From: Rhodoferax sp. BLA1
GTDB lineage: Bacteria; Pseudomonadota; Gammaproteobacteria; Burkholderiales; Burkholderiaceae_C
Assembly (NCBI RefSeq): GCF_013416775.1
Contig: NZ_SZVI01000003.1
Span: 124,001-188,000 of the forward strand
Direction of reading: 5' to 3'
DNA: 64,000 nt
A program made the translations under genes and the position numbers. This document shows positions 10,066 to 18,656 of this stretch, piece after piece (positions within the stretch are counted from its first letter, which is position 1; each line of letters begins with the position of its first letter). The notes under the pieces are model-generated. The model worked only from the letters and a program-made list of their open reading frames with translations. It did no database searches and was not told where the DNA came from.

Positions 10066-10445
10066 TGAGGTTTGGAGGGTCCGCCCAGCGCCTTGATTTT
10101 GTCCATCAGTTCCTGAGCGTTGACAGGTTTGGTGATGTAGTCACTGGCGCCCTGGCGCAGCCCCCAAACCCGGTCGGTCTCCTGGTTCTTGCTGGTGCAG
10201 ATGATGATCGGAATCTCGGCGTACTCCGGTGTGCGGTGGATCGAGCGTGTCAGCTGGAAGCCGTTTTGCCCGGGCATAACCACATCCATCAGGATCAGGT
10301 CGGGTTTGGCGTCAGCCAGGCGTTTCAGCGCTTCCTCACCGCTTTCGGCGGTACGCACCGACAGACCGTTGTCTTGCAACAGCCCACTGAGAAACATCAA
10401 CTCGGTTTTAGAGTCATCAACAATCAATACTTCACGAATAGTCAC
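10062..10445 (-). CDS. pilH: Response regulator PilH
   Basis: Stand-alone CheY-like receiver of 127 residues with an acidic pair at D10/D11, phospho-acceptor D54 (LILMDVVMPG), T84 and K106. It starts with GTG, which overlaps the pilG stop as GTGA (10442-10445). In Pseudomonas the PilG and PilH pair act downstream of the ChpA kinase on pilus extension and retraction. It is distinguished from pilG by gene order and by its ITKPV C-terminal motif. Confidence 0.93.
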   Translation of the reverse strand: MTIREVLIVDDSKTELMFLSGLLQDNGLSVRTAESGEEALKRLADAKPDLILMDVVMPGQNGFQLTRSIHRTPEYAEIPIIICTSKNQETDRVWGLRQGASDYITKPVNAQELMDKIKALGGPSKPQ

Positions 10446-10852
10446 GCGGGATCCCCTTGTAGGGTGGCAGCATATTGCGCCACAGCTTTGAGCAATTGGT
10501 CTTTGGTAAATGGTTTGGTCAGGTAGTCTTGCGCACCCACCATGCGGCCACGCGCCTTGTCAAACACGCCGTCTTTGGACGACAGCATGATCACCGGCAC
10601 GCTGGCAAACTTGGTGTTGCGTTTGATGATGGCACAGGTCTGGTACCCGTCCAGGCGGGGCATCAGGATGTCGCAAAAAACCAGATCGGGCTGATAGTCA
10701 CTGACCTTGGACAAGGCATCAAACCCGTCCTCGGCCAGCATCACATCATGCTGGCCCGCTTTGAGAAATATCTCTGCGCTGCGCCGGATGGTGTTGCTGT
10801 CATCCACCACCAGAATTTTCAAATTGGATCCGCTTGTGTTCACCCGATGCAT
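10442..10852 (-). CDS. pilG: Response regulator PilG
   Basis: CheY-like receiver of 136 residues. Acidic pair D17/D18, phospho-acceptor D61 (LVFCDILMPRLDG), and a conserved lysine in YLTKPF. First signalling gene of the Chp operon, immediately after the rubredoxin gene (39-bp gap) and translationally coupled to pilH. The ATG at 10852 is chosen; a GTG four codons in is possible but would trim only a short tail. Confidence 0.94.
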   Translation of the reverse strand: MHRVNTSGSNLKILVVDDSNTIRRSAEIFLKAGQHDVMLAEDGFDALSKVSDYQPDLVFCDILMPRLDGYQTCAIIKRNTKFASVPVIMLSSKDGVFDKARGRMVGAQDYLTKPFTKDQLLKAVAQYAATLQGDPA

Positions 10853-10891
10853 CTCCAGAGTTGATGTTGGAAAACGTTACCCAACGAGGTG

Positions 10892-11065
10892 TCAGATGCG
10901 CACCATCTCAAAATCGTCCTTGCGGGCGCCACATTCAGGGCAGGCCCAGTTCAAAGGCACCTTGTCCCAAGGTGTCCCTGCGGGCACACCGCTGTCAGGA
11001 TCACCCACGGTTTCATCATATATCCAGCCACAGATCAAACACATCCAGGTTGTTGACGAGGTCAC
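10892..11065 (-). CDS. rubA: Rubredoxin
   Basis: Small one-iron electron carrier. Two Cys-x2-Cys knuckles are visible (MCLICGWIY and ACPECGARKDDF) that bind Fe in a tetra-Cys site, with the conserved WDKVPLNW segment between them. A longer frame begins at 11122, but the GTG at 11065 gives the usual size (57 residues) and has an AGGTG ribosome site 8 bases upstream, so I chose it. Rubredoxin heading the pilGHIJL operon is a recurrent betaproteobacterial arrangement; no function for it in pilus control is evident from the sequence. Confidence 0.9.
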   Translation of the reverse strand: MTSSTTWMCLICGWIYDETVGDPDSGVPAGTPWDKVPLNWACPECGARKDDFEMVRI

Positions 11066-11215
11066 GGGTTGGGCACCTTTGCAAAGATCGGAAAAAAACC
11101 TGTCCACCGCCCTGCGCGGCAAGCCACTGGCTCGCTATTCTGCCTCAAGAAATTTGCAGCTTGATGCTTTTATACCTGAGCTATGTCAGCCTTCTGTCTG
11201 TGCGGAGAGAGACAA

Positions 11216-11307
11216 TTCAAGAAGCGTGACTTAGTGGGCACCATCTGCGATTGGCAGTGAACCCCTTGCCCCGCTTTTTTACCCGATCTTTTCAAGAAGC
11301 GCACTTT
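11216..11307 (+). repeat. Imperfect direct repeat in the hemL upstream region
   Basis: TTCAAGAAGCG followed by ACTT occurs at 11216-11232 and again, one base shorter, at 11291-11306. The second copy supplies the weak ribosome site of hemL. The rest of 11066-11309, between the divergent rubA and hemL, has no gene and no clear promoter that I can defend. Confidence 0.4.
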
Positions 11308-11309
11308 TC

Positions 11310-12620
11310 ATGACCACTCACACCGACCTCAACCAGACCTTGTTCGAACGCGCCAAACACGTCATCCCCGGCGGCGTCAACTCACCCGTGCGGGCTTTTC
11401 GCGCGGTGGGCGGCACACCCCGCTTCATCAGCCGCGCCCAGGGCGCCTATATCTGGGACGCCAACGGCCAAAAATACATCGACTACATCGGTTCCTGGGG
11501 CCCGATGATCCTGGGCCACGGCCACCCGGCGGTGGTGGAGGCGGTGCAAAAAGCGGTGCTGGAAGGTTTTTCCTACGGCGCCCCCACCGAACGCGAGGTG
11601 GAACTGGCCGAAGAAATCCTCAAGATCATGCCCAGCATGGACATGGTGCGCCTGGTCAGCTCGGGCACTGAAGCCGGCATGAGCGCCATCCGCTTGGCAC
11701 GCGGTGCCACGGGCCGCAAAACCATCCTCAAGTTCGAGGGCTGTTACCACGGCCACGCCGACGCGCTGCTGGTCAAGGCCGGCTCGGGCCTGGCCACCTT
11801 TGGCAACCCCACCAGCGCTGGTGTGCCGCCTGAGGTGGTGCAACACACCATGGTGCTCGAATACAACAACGTCGAGCAGATCGAAGCCGCGTTTGCCGAA
11901 CATGGCCAAGAGATTGCCTGCATCATCATCGAGCCAATTGCCGGCAACATGAACTTTGTGCGCGCCAGCGTGCCCTTCATGAAACGCTGCCGCGAACTCT
12001 GCACCGCCAACGGCGCACTGCTGATCCTCGATGAGGTGATGACCGGCTTCCGCGTGGCGCTCGGTGGTGCACAAAGTGTCTACGCCAAGGCCATCCCAGG
12101 TTTCGAGCCCGACATCACGGTGATGGGCAAGGTGATTGGTGGCGGCATGCCGCTGGCGGCCTTTGGTGCCAAACGGGCGGTGATGGAAAACCTGGCACCG
12201 CTCGGTGGTGTCTACCAGGCCGGCACCCTGTCGGGCAACCCGATTGCCACCGCCTGCGGTCTGGCCACGCTCAAAGAGATCAGCAAACCCGGCTTTTATG
12301 ACGAGCTGGGCCGCAAGACCCAGTCCCTGATCAGCGGCCTGAAAAGCGCGGCGGCGGCAGAAGGCGTGGCTTTCAGCGGCGACAGCCAGGGCGGCATGAT
12401 GGGCTTTTTCCTGCTGGACACCTTACCCAGCACCTACAGCGAAGTCATGACCACGAACGGCGCCAAATTCAACCAGCTGTTCCACGGCCTGCTGGACCGC
12501 GGCGTCTACATCGCGCCAGCCCTGTATGAAGCCGGGTTTGTGAGTGCCGCGCACACCGACGAGGACATTGCGACCTCGGTGGCGGCGGCGCGTGAGATCT
12601 TCAAGCTGCTTGCAAAGTAG
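11310..12620 (+). CDS. hemL: Glutamate-1-semialdehyde 2,1-aminomutase
   Basis: PLP enzyme that converts glutamate-1-semialdehyde to 5-aminolevulinate, the first committed tetrapyrrole precursor in the C5 pathway. 436 residues. It shows [13 protein letters not shown] at the N-terminus, [15 protein letters not shown], the LDEVMTGFR aspartate region and the PLP lysine at about K274 (MGKVIGGG). It is transcribed away from the rubredoxin-pil operon. A repeat copy starts at its stop codon and a strong terminator follows. Confidence 0.97.
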   Translation: MTTHTDLNQTLFERAKHVIPGGVNSPVRAFRAVGGTPRFISRAQGAYIWDANGQKYIDYIGSWGPMILGHGHPAVVEAVQKAVLEGFSYGAPTEREVELAEEILKIMPSMDMVRLVSSGTEAGMSAIRLARGATGRKTILKFEGCYHGHADALLVKAGSGLATFGNPTSAGVPPEVVQHTMVLEYNNVEQIEAAFAEHGQEIACIIIEPIAGNMNFVRASVPFMKRCRELCTANGALLILDEVMTGFRVALGGAQSVYAKAIPGFEPDITVMGKVIGGGMPLAAFGAKRAVMENLAPLGGVYQAGTLSGNPIATACGLATLKEISKPGFYDELGRKTQSLISGLKSAAAAEGVAFSGDSQGGMMGFFLLDTLPSTYSEVMTTNGAKFNQLFHGLLDRGVYIAPALYEAGFVSAAHTDEDIATSVAAAREIFKLLAK

Positions 12621-12654
12621 GAGCTGCTGGCCCTTTTGGAATAAGGGCTGGAGG
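12619..12654 (+). repeat. Dispersed palindromic repeat, copy 2
   Basis: AGCTGCTGGCCCTTTTGGAA with matching ATAAGGGCTGGAGG. It begins at the hemL stop codon and precedes the intrinsic terminator. Confidence 0.8.
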
Positions 12655-12666
12655 CCAATTTCGTAC

Positions 12667-12693
12667 AAAAAGCGGCCGATGGCCGCTTTTTTT
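12667..12693 (+). terminator. Intrinsic terminator after hemL
   Basis: AAAAAGCGGCC, loop GAT, GGCCGCTTTTTTT: a stem with a run of seven T. The A-run on the other side makes it potentially bidirectional. Confidence 0.85.
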
Positions 12694-12762
12694 GTCGCTC
12701 ACTGCGAATGCAGCCGCAACAAGGAATGCCAGCACGTGACACACCAAAACCTGTCCCCGTGA

Positions 12763-12867
12763 ATGTTTGGCGATGTCAGCGTCCCCAACCAAGAGGAATA
12801 TGACGAGTTTCACTACAAGCGCCTGATCGCCTTGATGCTGTTTGGGGACTTGTTCACCTCAAGTTAA
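12763..12867 (+). CDS. Possible short ORF or gene remnant of unknown origin
   Basis: A 34-codon frame starting right after an in-frame TGA: MFGDVSVPNQEEYDEFHYKR, then a hydrophobic end. Its TAA overlaps the antisense stop of the nuclease gene. There is no convincing ribosome site. It could be the tail of a decayed gene or chance. The 243 bp from 12621 to 12863 otherwise hold the repeat and the terminator. Confidence 0.15.
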   Translation: MFGDVSVPNQEEYDEFHYKRLIALMLFGDLFTSS

Positions 12868-13721
12868 CGCAAAGCCGCATTAAGAAGTTGCGCCAATCGC
12901 AGGCCGGCCTTGCCGAGTTGTTCGCGTATCAATGGAGCGGATTGTTGCTGGTACCCCAGGTCAAGCACCACGGGCCCATGTAACTCAGCACCACAGCTGA
13001 ACCCCGGCAAAGGGTCATAGACAAATTGGCGGGACAGCAAACGTGTTTCCCGCATCCACTGCGTGGGTGCGTCTGCCGCTGGTGCCGAAGTGAACTCTGG
13101 CAACGGCGTCGCCACCACCGGGCTGCCTGCAAGTGCGAGCTTAGTCAAACTGTTGTCCCAGGCCTGGTGCAAGGTGGTGCCGGGTCGCGTGGGCTGACCT
13201 TCCAGGTTGACCTGGATGTCCTTGCCATACACACCTGAATGCATCGGCATATGCAGGTCTCCCACCAGATGCACCACCCATTTCAGAGCCTCGTTGCGCG
13301 CGCGTGGGGTTTGGGCTGGGTCTTGCAAAATCTGGGCGTTGTGGATGATGAGTTGGTCCACACAATGCCCGTCCGTGCAGGCACCTAGTGCCTCGGAGCA
13401 CACCGGATTGGCCCGTGTGTGCCAGCCTTTGTAGGTGCCCGCAGGCGCAATTTCCCGGATTTCGTCGGGCCAAGAGGCAATATGGGCCAGCGTGGTGCGA
13501 CCCGAGGGTTGCTGGTCACGATCAAGATCGTTTTTTAACAGGCTCCTCACCTGCTCTGTGGCCGCTGGCGTCAGTTGGGTCGCGGCGATCTCGGCCACGG
13601 TGGCGTGGCCCAACTTACCCCACGACCAACCCAACACCGGGCAACTGGCCAACAGGCCCCCGACCAGCAGTGTGCGCAGCCACAGGGTTCCGGCAATCCC
13701 ATGGGCAGGTGCGGGCAGCAT
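12864..13721 (-). CDS. Secreted S1/P1-type nuclease
   Basis: Zinc-dependent single-strand nuclease of the S1/P1 / phospholipase C fold, 285 residues. A signal peptide with a hydrophobic core (TLWLRTLLVGGLLASCPVLG) is followed directly by WSWGKLGH. In this family the mature N-terminal Trp coordinates zinc. Further ligand motifs are SWPDEIR, GWHTRAN and HLVGDLHMPMHSG. It probably acts in the periplasm or outside the cell on nucleic acids. The start abuts the purH stop (TAA ATG), so it is likely cotranscribed with purH. Confidence 0.88.
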   Translation of the reverse strand: MLPAPAHGIAGTLWLRTLLVGGLLASCPVLGWSWGKLGHATVAEIAATQLTPAATEQVRSLLKNDLDRDQQPSGRTTLAHIASWPDEIREIAPAGTYKGWHTRANPVCSEALGACTDGHCVDQLIIHNAQILQDPAQTPRARNEALKWVVHLVGDLHMPMHSGVYGKDIQVNLEGQPTRPGTTLHQAWDNSLTKLALAGSPVVATPLPEFTSAPAADAPTQWMRETRLLSRQFVYDPLPGFSCGAELHGPVVLDLGYQQQSAPLIREQLGKAGLRLAQLLNAALR

Positions 13722-15320
13722 TTAATGCCGGAAGTGACGAACGCCAGAAAACACCATAGCCACACCACGCTCGTTGGCGGCGTCGATCACCTCCTGGTCG
13801 CGCATCGAGCCGCCGGGCTGGATGATGCAGGTGGCGCCTGCGTCCACCACCACGTCCAGGCCGTCGCGGAACGGGAAGAAAGCGTCACTGGCAACAGCTG
13901 TGCCAGCCAGGCTCAGGCCAGCGGCGTCAGCCTTGATGCTGGCGATGCGGGCCGAGTCCAGGCGGCTCATCTGGCCGGCGCCCACACCCATGGTCATGCC
14001 TGCCTTGCAGAAGACGATGGCGTTGCTCTTGACGAACTTGCCGATCTTCCAGGCAAACAGCAGGTCTTGTAACTGCTCGGCTGTCGGTTGCACCTTGGTG
14101 ACCACTTTCAGGTCGGCCAGGGTCAGTTCGTGGTTGTCGGCAGTCTGCATCAGCAGGCCGGAGCCGACACGTTTGACGTCCACCGCGTTGCGGCCATTGG
14201 CCCAGTCGCTGGCGCCACCCGGTGGCAGCGCGATCTTGAGGATACGCACATTGACCTTGGTCTTGAACACCGCGAGCGCCTCGGGCGTGAAGTCCGGAGC
14301 CATCAGCACCTCGATGAACTGCTTCGACATCTGTAGCGCAGCTGCCTCGTCCAGTGTGCAGTTGAGGGCGATGATGCCGCCAAAGGCGGAGGTCGGGTCG
14401 GTTTGAAAGGCTTTGCTGTAGGCCCGCAGCGCGTCCACCCCCACGGCCACACCGCAAGGGTTGGCGTGTTTGACGATCACGCAGGCGGCGCCGTCTTTCG
14501 CGGCATCAAAACTCTTGACACATTCCCAGGCGGCGTCGGCATCTGCGATGTTGTTGTAGCTGAGTTCCTTGCCCTGCAGTTGCACGGCGGTCACCAATGA
14601 GCCGGGCGCCGGGTACAGGTCGCGGTAGAAGGCGGCGCTCTGGTGCGGGTTTTCGCCGTAACGCAGGTCCTGCAACTTGATGAAGTTGCTGTTGGCCTGC
14701 GCCGGGAACAGCGCGGGCACCGGGGCACTCACCGCTTCGTCAAAGGTGATGGCGGACAGATAGTTGCTGATGGCGGCGTCGTACTGGGCGACACGGTTAA
14801 AGGCGGCCACACTCAGCGCAAACTTGGTGGCCAGGGTCAGCTTGCCGTCGGCTTGGAGTTCGGCCAGCACCTGCGGGTACTGGCTGGCGTCGGTCAGGAT
14901 ACCCACGTCTTTCCAGTTTTTGGCGGCGCTGCGCACCATGGCCGGACCGCCGATGTCGATGTTCTCAATGGCGTCTTCGAGCGTGCAACCTTCTTTTGCC
15001 ACGGTGGCCTCAAACGGGTAGAGGTTGATCACCGCCAGGTCGATGGTGTCGATGGCATAGGCCTTGAGCGCGGCCATGTGTTCGGGCAGATCGCGGCGCG
15101 CCAGCAGGCCACCGTGCACCTTGGGGTGCAGGGTTTTGACACGGCCATCGAGCATCTCGGGGAAACCGGTGACACCCGCCACCTCGGTCACCGGCAAACC
15201 GCTGTCGGCCAACAGCTTGGCGGTGCCGCCGGTGGAGATCAGCTTGATGCCCAGCGCGTGTAAGGCCTGGGCAAATTCGACGATGCCGGTTTTGTCAGAG
15301 ACGGATAGAAGTGCGTTCAT
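13722..15320 (-). CDS. purH: Bifunctional AICAR formyltransferase / IMP cyclohydrolase
   Basis: Catalyses the last two steps of de novo IMP synthesis. 532 residues. The N-terminal cyclohydrolase domain shows [18 protein letters not shown] and STGGTAKLL. The transformylase domain shows [23 protein letters not shown] and the typical C-terminus FSGVRHFRH. It lies downstream of dusB-fis, separated by repeat copy 3, and is followed without a gap by the nuclease gene. Confidence 0.97.
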   Translation of the reverse strand: MNALLSVSDKTGIVEFAQALHALGIKLISTGGTAKLLADSGLPVTEVAGVTGFPEMLDGRVKTLHPKVHGGLLARRDLPEHMAALKAYAIDTIDLAVINLYPFEATVAKEGCTLEDAIENIDIGGPAMVRSAAKNWKDVGILTDASQYPQVLAELQADGKLTLATKFALSVAAFNRVAQYDAAISNYLSAITFDEAVSAPVPALFPAQANSNFIKLQDLRYGENPHQSAAFYRDLYPAPGSLVTAVQLQGKELSYNNIADADAAWECVKSFDAAKDGAACVIVKHANPCGVAVGVDALRAYSKAFQTDPTSAFGGIIALNCTLDEAAALQMSKQFIEVLMAPDFTPEALAVFKTKVNVRILKIALPPGGASDWANGRNAVDVKRVGSGLLMQTADNHELTLADLKVVTKVQPTAEQLQDLLFAWKIGKFVKSNAIVFCKAGMTMGVGAGQMSRLDSARIASIKADAAGLSLAGTAVASDAFFPFRDGLDVVVDAGATCIIQPGGSMRDQEVIDAANERGVAMVFSGVRHFRH

Positions 15321-15370
15321 GGTGTCGGGTGGTTGGAAAGGAAAGTGGCTTGAATTGGAAGGAAAAATAA

Positions 15371-15406
15371 GCTCCAGCCCTTATGCTTCAAGGGCTGGCA
15401 GCTATC
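15371..15406 (-). repeat. Dispersed palindromic repeat, copy 3
   Basis: Reads on the minus strand as TAGCTGCCAGCCCTTGAAGC and ATAAGGGCTGGAGC, starting at the fis stop codon (TGA then TAGCTGCC). Lies between fis and purH. Confidence 0.8.
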
Positions 15407-15641
15407 AATCGATGAGTTTGTGTTCGAGCAGCTTTTTGCGCAAGGTGTTGCGATTGAGGCCCAGCCACTGGGCGGCTTTGGACTGGTTGTTGTCGGCGCG
15501 TTGCATCACCACCTCCAGCAGCGGTTTCTCGACCACGCTGATCAGCATGTCGTACATGCCGTCGGGCTCGCTGCCGCCCAGATCACACAGGTAGCCTTCG
15601 ACGTTGCTGCGCACACATTCGGCGATGTGCATGGGTTTCAT
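15405..15641 (-). CDS. fis: Nucleoid-associated DNA-binding protein Fis
   Basis: 78 residues, with the canonical C-terminal helix-turn-helix NNQSKAAQWLGLNRNTLRKKL and the preceding dimerisation helices. Bends DNA and activates stable RNA genes during rapid growth. The ATG overlaps the dusB stop as ATGA (15638-15641), conserving the dusB-fis operon known from enterobacteria. Confidence 0.95.
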   Translation of the reverse strand: MKPMHIAECVRSNVEGYLCDLGGSEPDGMYDMLISVVEKPLLEVVMQRADNNQSKAAQWLGLNRNTLRKKLLEHKLID

Positions 15642-16681
15642 GGTGTCTTCTCCAGATTCAAACGGTTTCCTTCGGGGGTGGCGCGCGCGGGCAGCCGGTC
15701 CATGCGCTCGTGCAGCGCGTCAAAAAAGTAGGCAACGGCGGCCAACTGCTGGGCGCCGTCATCCAAGGTGTTCATGTGGGCACAAAACACATCGCCACCG
15801 GGCAGCGACTTGACATACCAGCCGATGTGTTTGCGCGCGGTGCGCACGCCCAGGTACTCGCCATACAGGCTGTAATGGTCTTGCAGGTGGTCCAGCATCA
15901 GGTGCTTGACCTCGCCCACCAGAGGCGGGGCCAGCAGCGTGCCGGTGTCCAGAAAGTGTGCGATCTCGCGGAAGATCCACGGCCGGCCCTGCGCGGCGCG
16001 GCCAATCATGATGGCGTCGGCGCCGGTGGCATCCAACACAGCGCGCGCTTTGTGCGGGCTGTCGATGTCGCCATTGGCCACCACCGGAATTGACACGGCG
16101 GACTTGACCTCGGCAATGGTGGCGTATTCGGCCTGGCCTTTGTAACCCTGCTCGCGGGTACGGCCATGCACGGTGAGCATCTGCACACCGGCCTGCTCAA
16201 AGGCACGTGCCAATGGCACCGCGTTCTTGTGCGCCTGGTCCCAGCCGGTGCGCATCTTGAGGGTGACCGGCACCCCCAGCGGGGCACAGGCCTGCACCAC
16301 CGCCTCCACAATCTGCAGGGCCAGGGGCTCGTCTTGCATCAGGGCCGAACCGGCCCATTTGTTGCACACCTTTTTGGCCGGGCAGCCCATGTTGATGTCA
16401 ATCACCTGGGCGCCGTGGTCGATGTTGTAACGCGCGGCATCGGCCATCATGGCGGGCTCGGTGCCCGCAATCTGCACCGCGATCAGCCCGGACTCACCGG
16501 CGTGGTTGACACGGCGGCTGGTTTTGGCAGAAGCCAACAAATCGGGGCGGCTGGTGACCATTTCGCTGACCGCGTACCCCGCGCCCAGGCGTTTGCACAG
16601 CTGGCGAAACGGGCGATCGGTGACGCCTGCCATGGGCGCCACAAAATAAGCATTGGGCAGCAAATAAGGGCCGATGTTCAT
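15638..16681 (-). CDS. dusB: tRNA-dihydrouridine synthase B
   Basis: FMN enzyme that reduces uridine to dihydrouridine in tRNA D-loops. The frame runs upstream to 16783, but the ATG at 16681 gives the family N-terminus MNIGPYLLPNAYFVAPMAGV, so I trimmed 34 codons; the result is 347 residues. Motifs: GVTDRPFRQLC, DINMGCPAKKVCN (catalytic Cys), TVHGRTREQGY and VVANGDI. Translationally coupled to fis downstream. Confidence 0.95.
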   Translation of the reverse strand: MNIGPYLLPNAYFVAPMAGVTDRPFRQLCKRLGAGYAVSEMVTSRPDLLASAKTSRRVNHAGESGLIAVQIAGTEPAMMADAARYNIDHGAQVIDINMGCPAKKVCNKWAGSALMQDEPLALQIVEAVVQACAPLGVPVTLKMRTGWDQAHKNAVPLARAFEQAGVQMLTVHGRTREQGYKGQAEYATIAEVKSAVSIPVVANGDIDSPHKARAVLDATGADAIMIGRAAQGRPWIFREIAHFLDTGTLLAPPLVGEVKHLMLDHLQDHYSLYGEYLGVRTARKHIGWYVKSLPGGDVFCAHMNTLDDGAQQLAAVAYFFDALHERMDRLPARATPEGNRLNLEKTP

Positions 16682-16886
16682 GCTGGCAAAAAAGAAAAAC
16701 TGGGGAATCACCAATGATTGACCGGCAAGACATGTCAACCAGCGTGGGGCTGGGCGCAGGTACTTGCCGGGATGGACAGGCATTCTAACTGCTTAAAAAA
16801 GCGGCACCCCAAGCACCTGGCAGCACGCCAGGGCACAAACCCACACCGGCCAAGGCCAATCCGGGCCTTCCTATACTCGGCCACCC

Positions 16887-17357
16887 ATGGACGCCTGGAT
16901 CGACCCCCTTCTCAGCTGGCTTGCCCTGCCACAGTACGGCCTGAGCAGTGTGTTTGTGGTGGCCTTTGTGTCGGCCACATTGCTGCCTATGGGCTCCGAG
17001 CCAGCGGTGTTTGGCCTGGTCCAGCTCAACCCACATCTGTTCTGGCCAGCCATCGGGGTGGCCACGCTGGGCAACACCCTGGGTGGCGCGTTAACTTGGT
17101 GGATGGGCCTGGCCTCCCACAAGGTGGTGGACCGTTACCAGCATTCACCCCACCACCTGCGGGCGCTGGCCTGGCTCGAAAAACTTGGCCCCAAAGCCTG
17201 CCTGCTGGCCTGGCTGCCGGTGGTGGGCGACCCGCTGTGCGCGGTGGCGGGCTGGCTCAAACTGCCGTTCTGGCCCTGCCTGGTCTACATGGCGATTGGC
17301 AAGTTTGCCCGCTACCTGACGATGACGGCGGTGCTGGTGGGTGCGTTTGGCGGCTGA
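16887..17357 (+). CDS. YqaA-family inner membrane protein (DedA/SNARE-associated type)
   Basis: 156 residues, with several hydrophobic segments and the helical-hairpin signature of the DedA superfamily (GNTLGGALTWWMG and the later GDPLCAVAGWLKLPFWP). YqaA-type members are half-size DedA relatives of unknown substrate. Divergent from dusB across a 205-bp spacer in which I see no gene. Confidence 0.8.
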   Translation: MDAWIDPLLSWLALPQYGLSSVFVVAFVSATLLPMGSEPAVFGLVQLNPHLFWPAIGVATLGNTLGGALTWWMGLASHKVVDRYQHSPHHLRALAWLEKLGPKACLLAWLPVVGDPLCAVAGWLKLPFWPCLVYMAIGKFARYLTMTAVLVGAFGG

Positions 17358-17396
17358 GACGCAGGCTCAGCCCGCGCCATCACCCGCTACACCTCT

Positions 17397-17432
17397 GAGA
17401 GCTACCGACCCTTATCGAAAAAGGGCTAGAGG
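17397..17432 (+). repeat. Dispersed palindromic repeat, copy 4
   Basis: GAGAGCTACCGACCCTTATC with AAAAAGGGCTAGAGG, between the convergent yqaA-like gene and ychF. Confidence 0.8.
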
Positions 17433-17453
17433 CCTGTTTGACTGATAACAATC

Positions 17454-18539
17454 TCAGGAGCTGAACAGGAAGTTCATCACGTCGCCATCCTTGACGACAT
17501 AGTCCTTGCCTTCGGCGCGCATCTTGCCGGCGTCTTTGGCGCCTTGTTCACCTTTGAAAGCGATGAAGTCTTCATAAGCGATGGTCTGGGCGCGGATGTA
17601 ACCCTTCTCGAAGTCGGTGTGGATCACACCGGCGGCTTGCGGCCCGGTGTCGCCCTTGTGGATGGTCCAGGCGCGCACTTCCTTGACACCTGCGGTGAAG
17701 TAAGTTTGCAGGCCCAGCAGGTCGTAGGCCGAGCGGATCAGGCGGTTCAGACCCGGCTCGTGCAGGCCGAGCTCTTCCAGGAACATCTGGCGGTCCTCGT
17801 CACTCATCTCGGCCATTTCGGCCTCCAGCTTGGCGCTGATCGCCACCACCGGCGCGTTTTGCGCGTTGGCGTAGGCGGTCAGCCGGTCGAGCAGCGGGTT
17901 GTTGGTGAAACCGTCTTCAGCCACATTGGCGACAAACATCGCGGGTTTGGCGGTGATCAGGAAAAACTGCTTGAGCAACGGCAACTCTTCCTTGCTGAAG
18001 TCGAGTGTGCGCACCGGCTTGGCTTCGTTGAGCGCCACCTGACACTTTTCAAGAATCGTCACCAGCTTGGCCGACTCCTTGTCCCCTGAGCGCGCCAGCT
18101 TGGTCACGCGGTGCAGGGCTTTTTCCACAGCCGCTAGGTCGGCCAGGCACAACTCGGTCTGGATCACCTCAATGTCGGAGATCGGGTCGACCTTGCCGGA
18201 CACGTGCACCACGTTGTCATCCTCAAAACAGCGCACCACGTTGATGGTGGCATCGGTCTCGCGGATGTGGGCCAAAAACTTGTTACCCAGGCCTTCACCG
18301 GTGCTGGCACCGGCCACCAGACCGGCGATATCCACAAACTCGACGATGGCGCGCTGCACTTTTTGCGGGTTCACGATGGCGGACAAGGCGTCCAGCCGGG
18401 CGTCTGGCACTTCCACAATGCCCACATTGGGCTCAATGGTGCAAAACGGGTAGTTTTCCGCAGCAATGCCTGCCTTGGTGAGTGCGTTGAACAGGGTCGA
18501 TTTACCGACGTTGGGCAAGCCCACGATGCCACATTTCAT
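17454..18539 (-). CDS. ychF: Ribosome-associated ATPase YchF (OLA1)
   Basis: Obg-family P-loop NTPase that prefers ATP and binds ribosomes. 361 residues from ATG 18539 ([20 protein letters not shown]); the frame extends upstream, but the family starts here. Visible: Walker [10 protein letters not shown], Walker B region [14 protein letters not shown], the non-canonical nucleotide-specificity motif NVAED where GTPases have NKxD, and a C-terminal TGS domain ending GDVMNFLF. Confidence 0.96.
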   Translation of the reverse strand: MKCGIVGLPNVGKSTLFNALTKAGIAAENYPFCTIEPNVGIVEVPDARLDALSAIVNPQKVQRAIVEFVDIAGLVAGASTGEGLGNKFLAHIRETDATINVVRCFEDDNVVHVSGKVDPISDIEVIQTELCLADLAAVEKALHRVTKLARSGDKESAKLVTILEKCQVALNEAKPVRTLDFSKEELPLLKQFFLITAKPAMFVANVAEDGFTNNPLLDRLTAYANAQNAPVVAISAKLEAEMAEMSDEDRQMFLEELGLHEPGLNRLIRSAYDLLGLQTYFTAGVKEVRAWTIHKGDTGPQAAGVIHTDFEKGYIRAQTIAYEDFIAFKGEQGAKDAGKMRAEGKDYVVKDGDVMNFLFSS

Positions 18540-18656
18540 AAAAATCCTAACGAGTTGGGGGCGCTCTGGCGCAGGGCCAAACTGGCGCAAGCGGCCAGAC
18601 TGGCTAAACCCTGGATTATCCATGAGGCTGCCGGGGCACTTCTACAATCATCCGCC

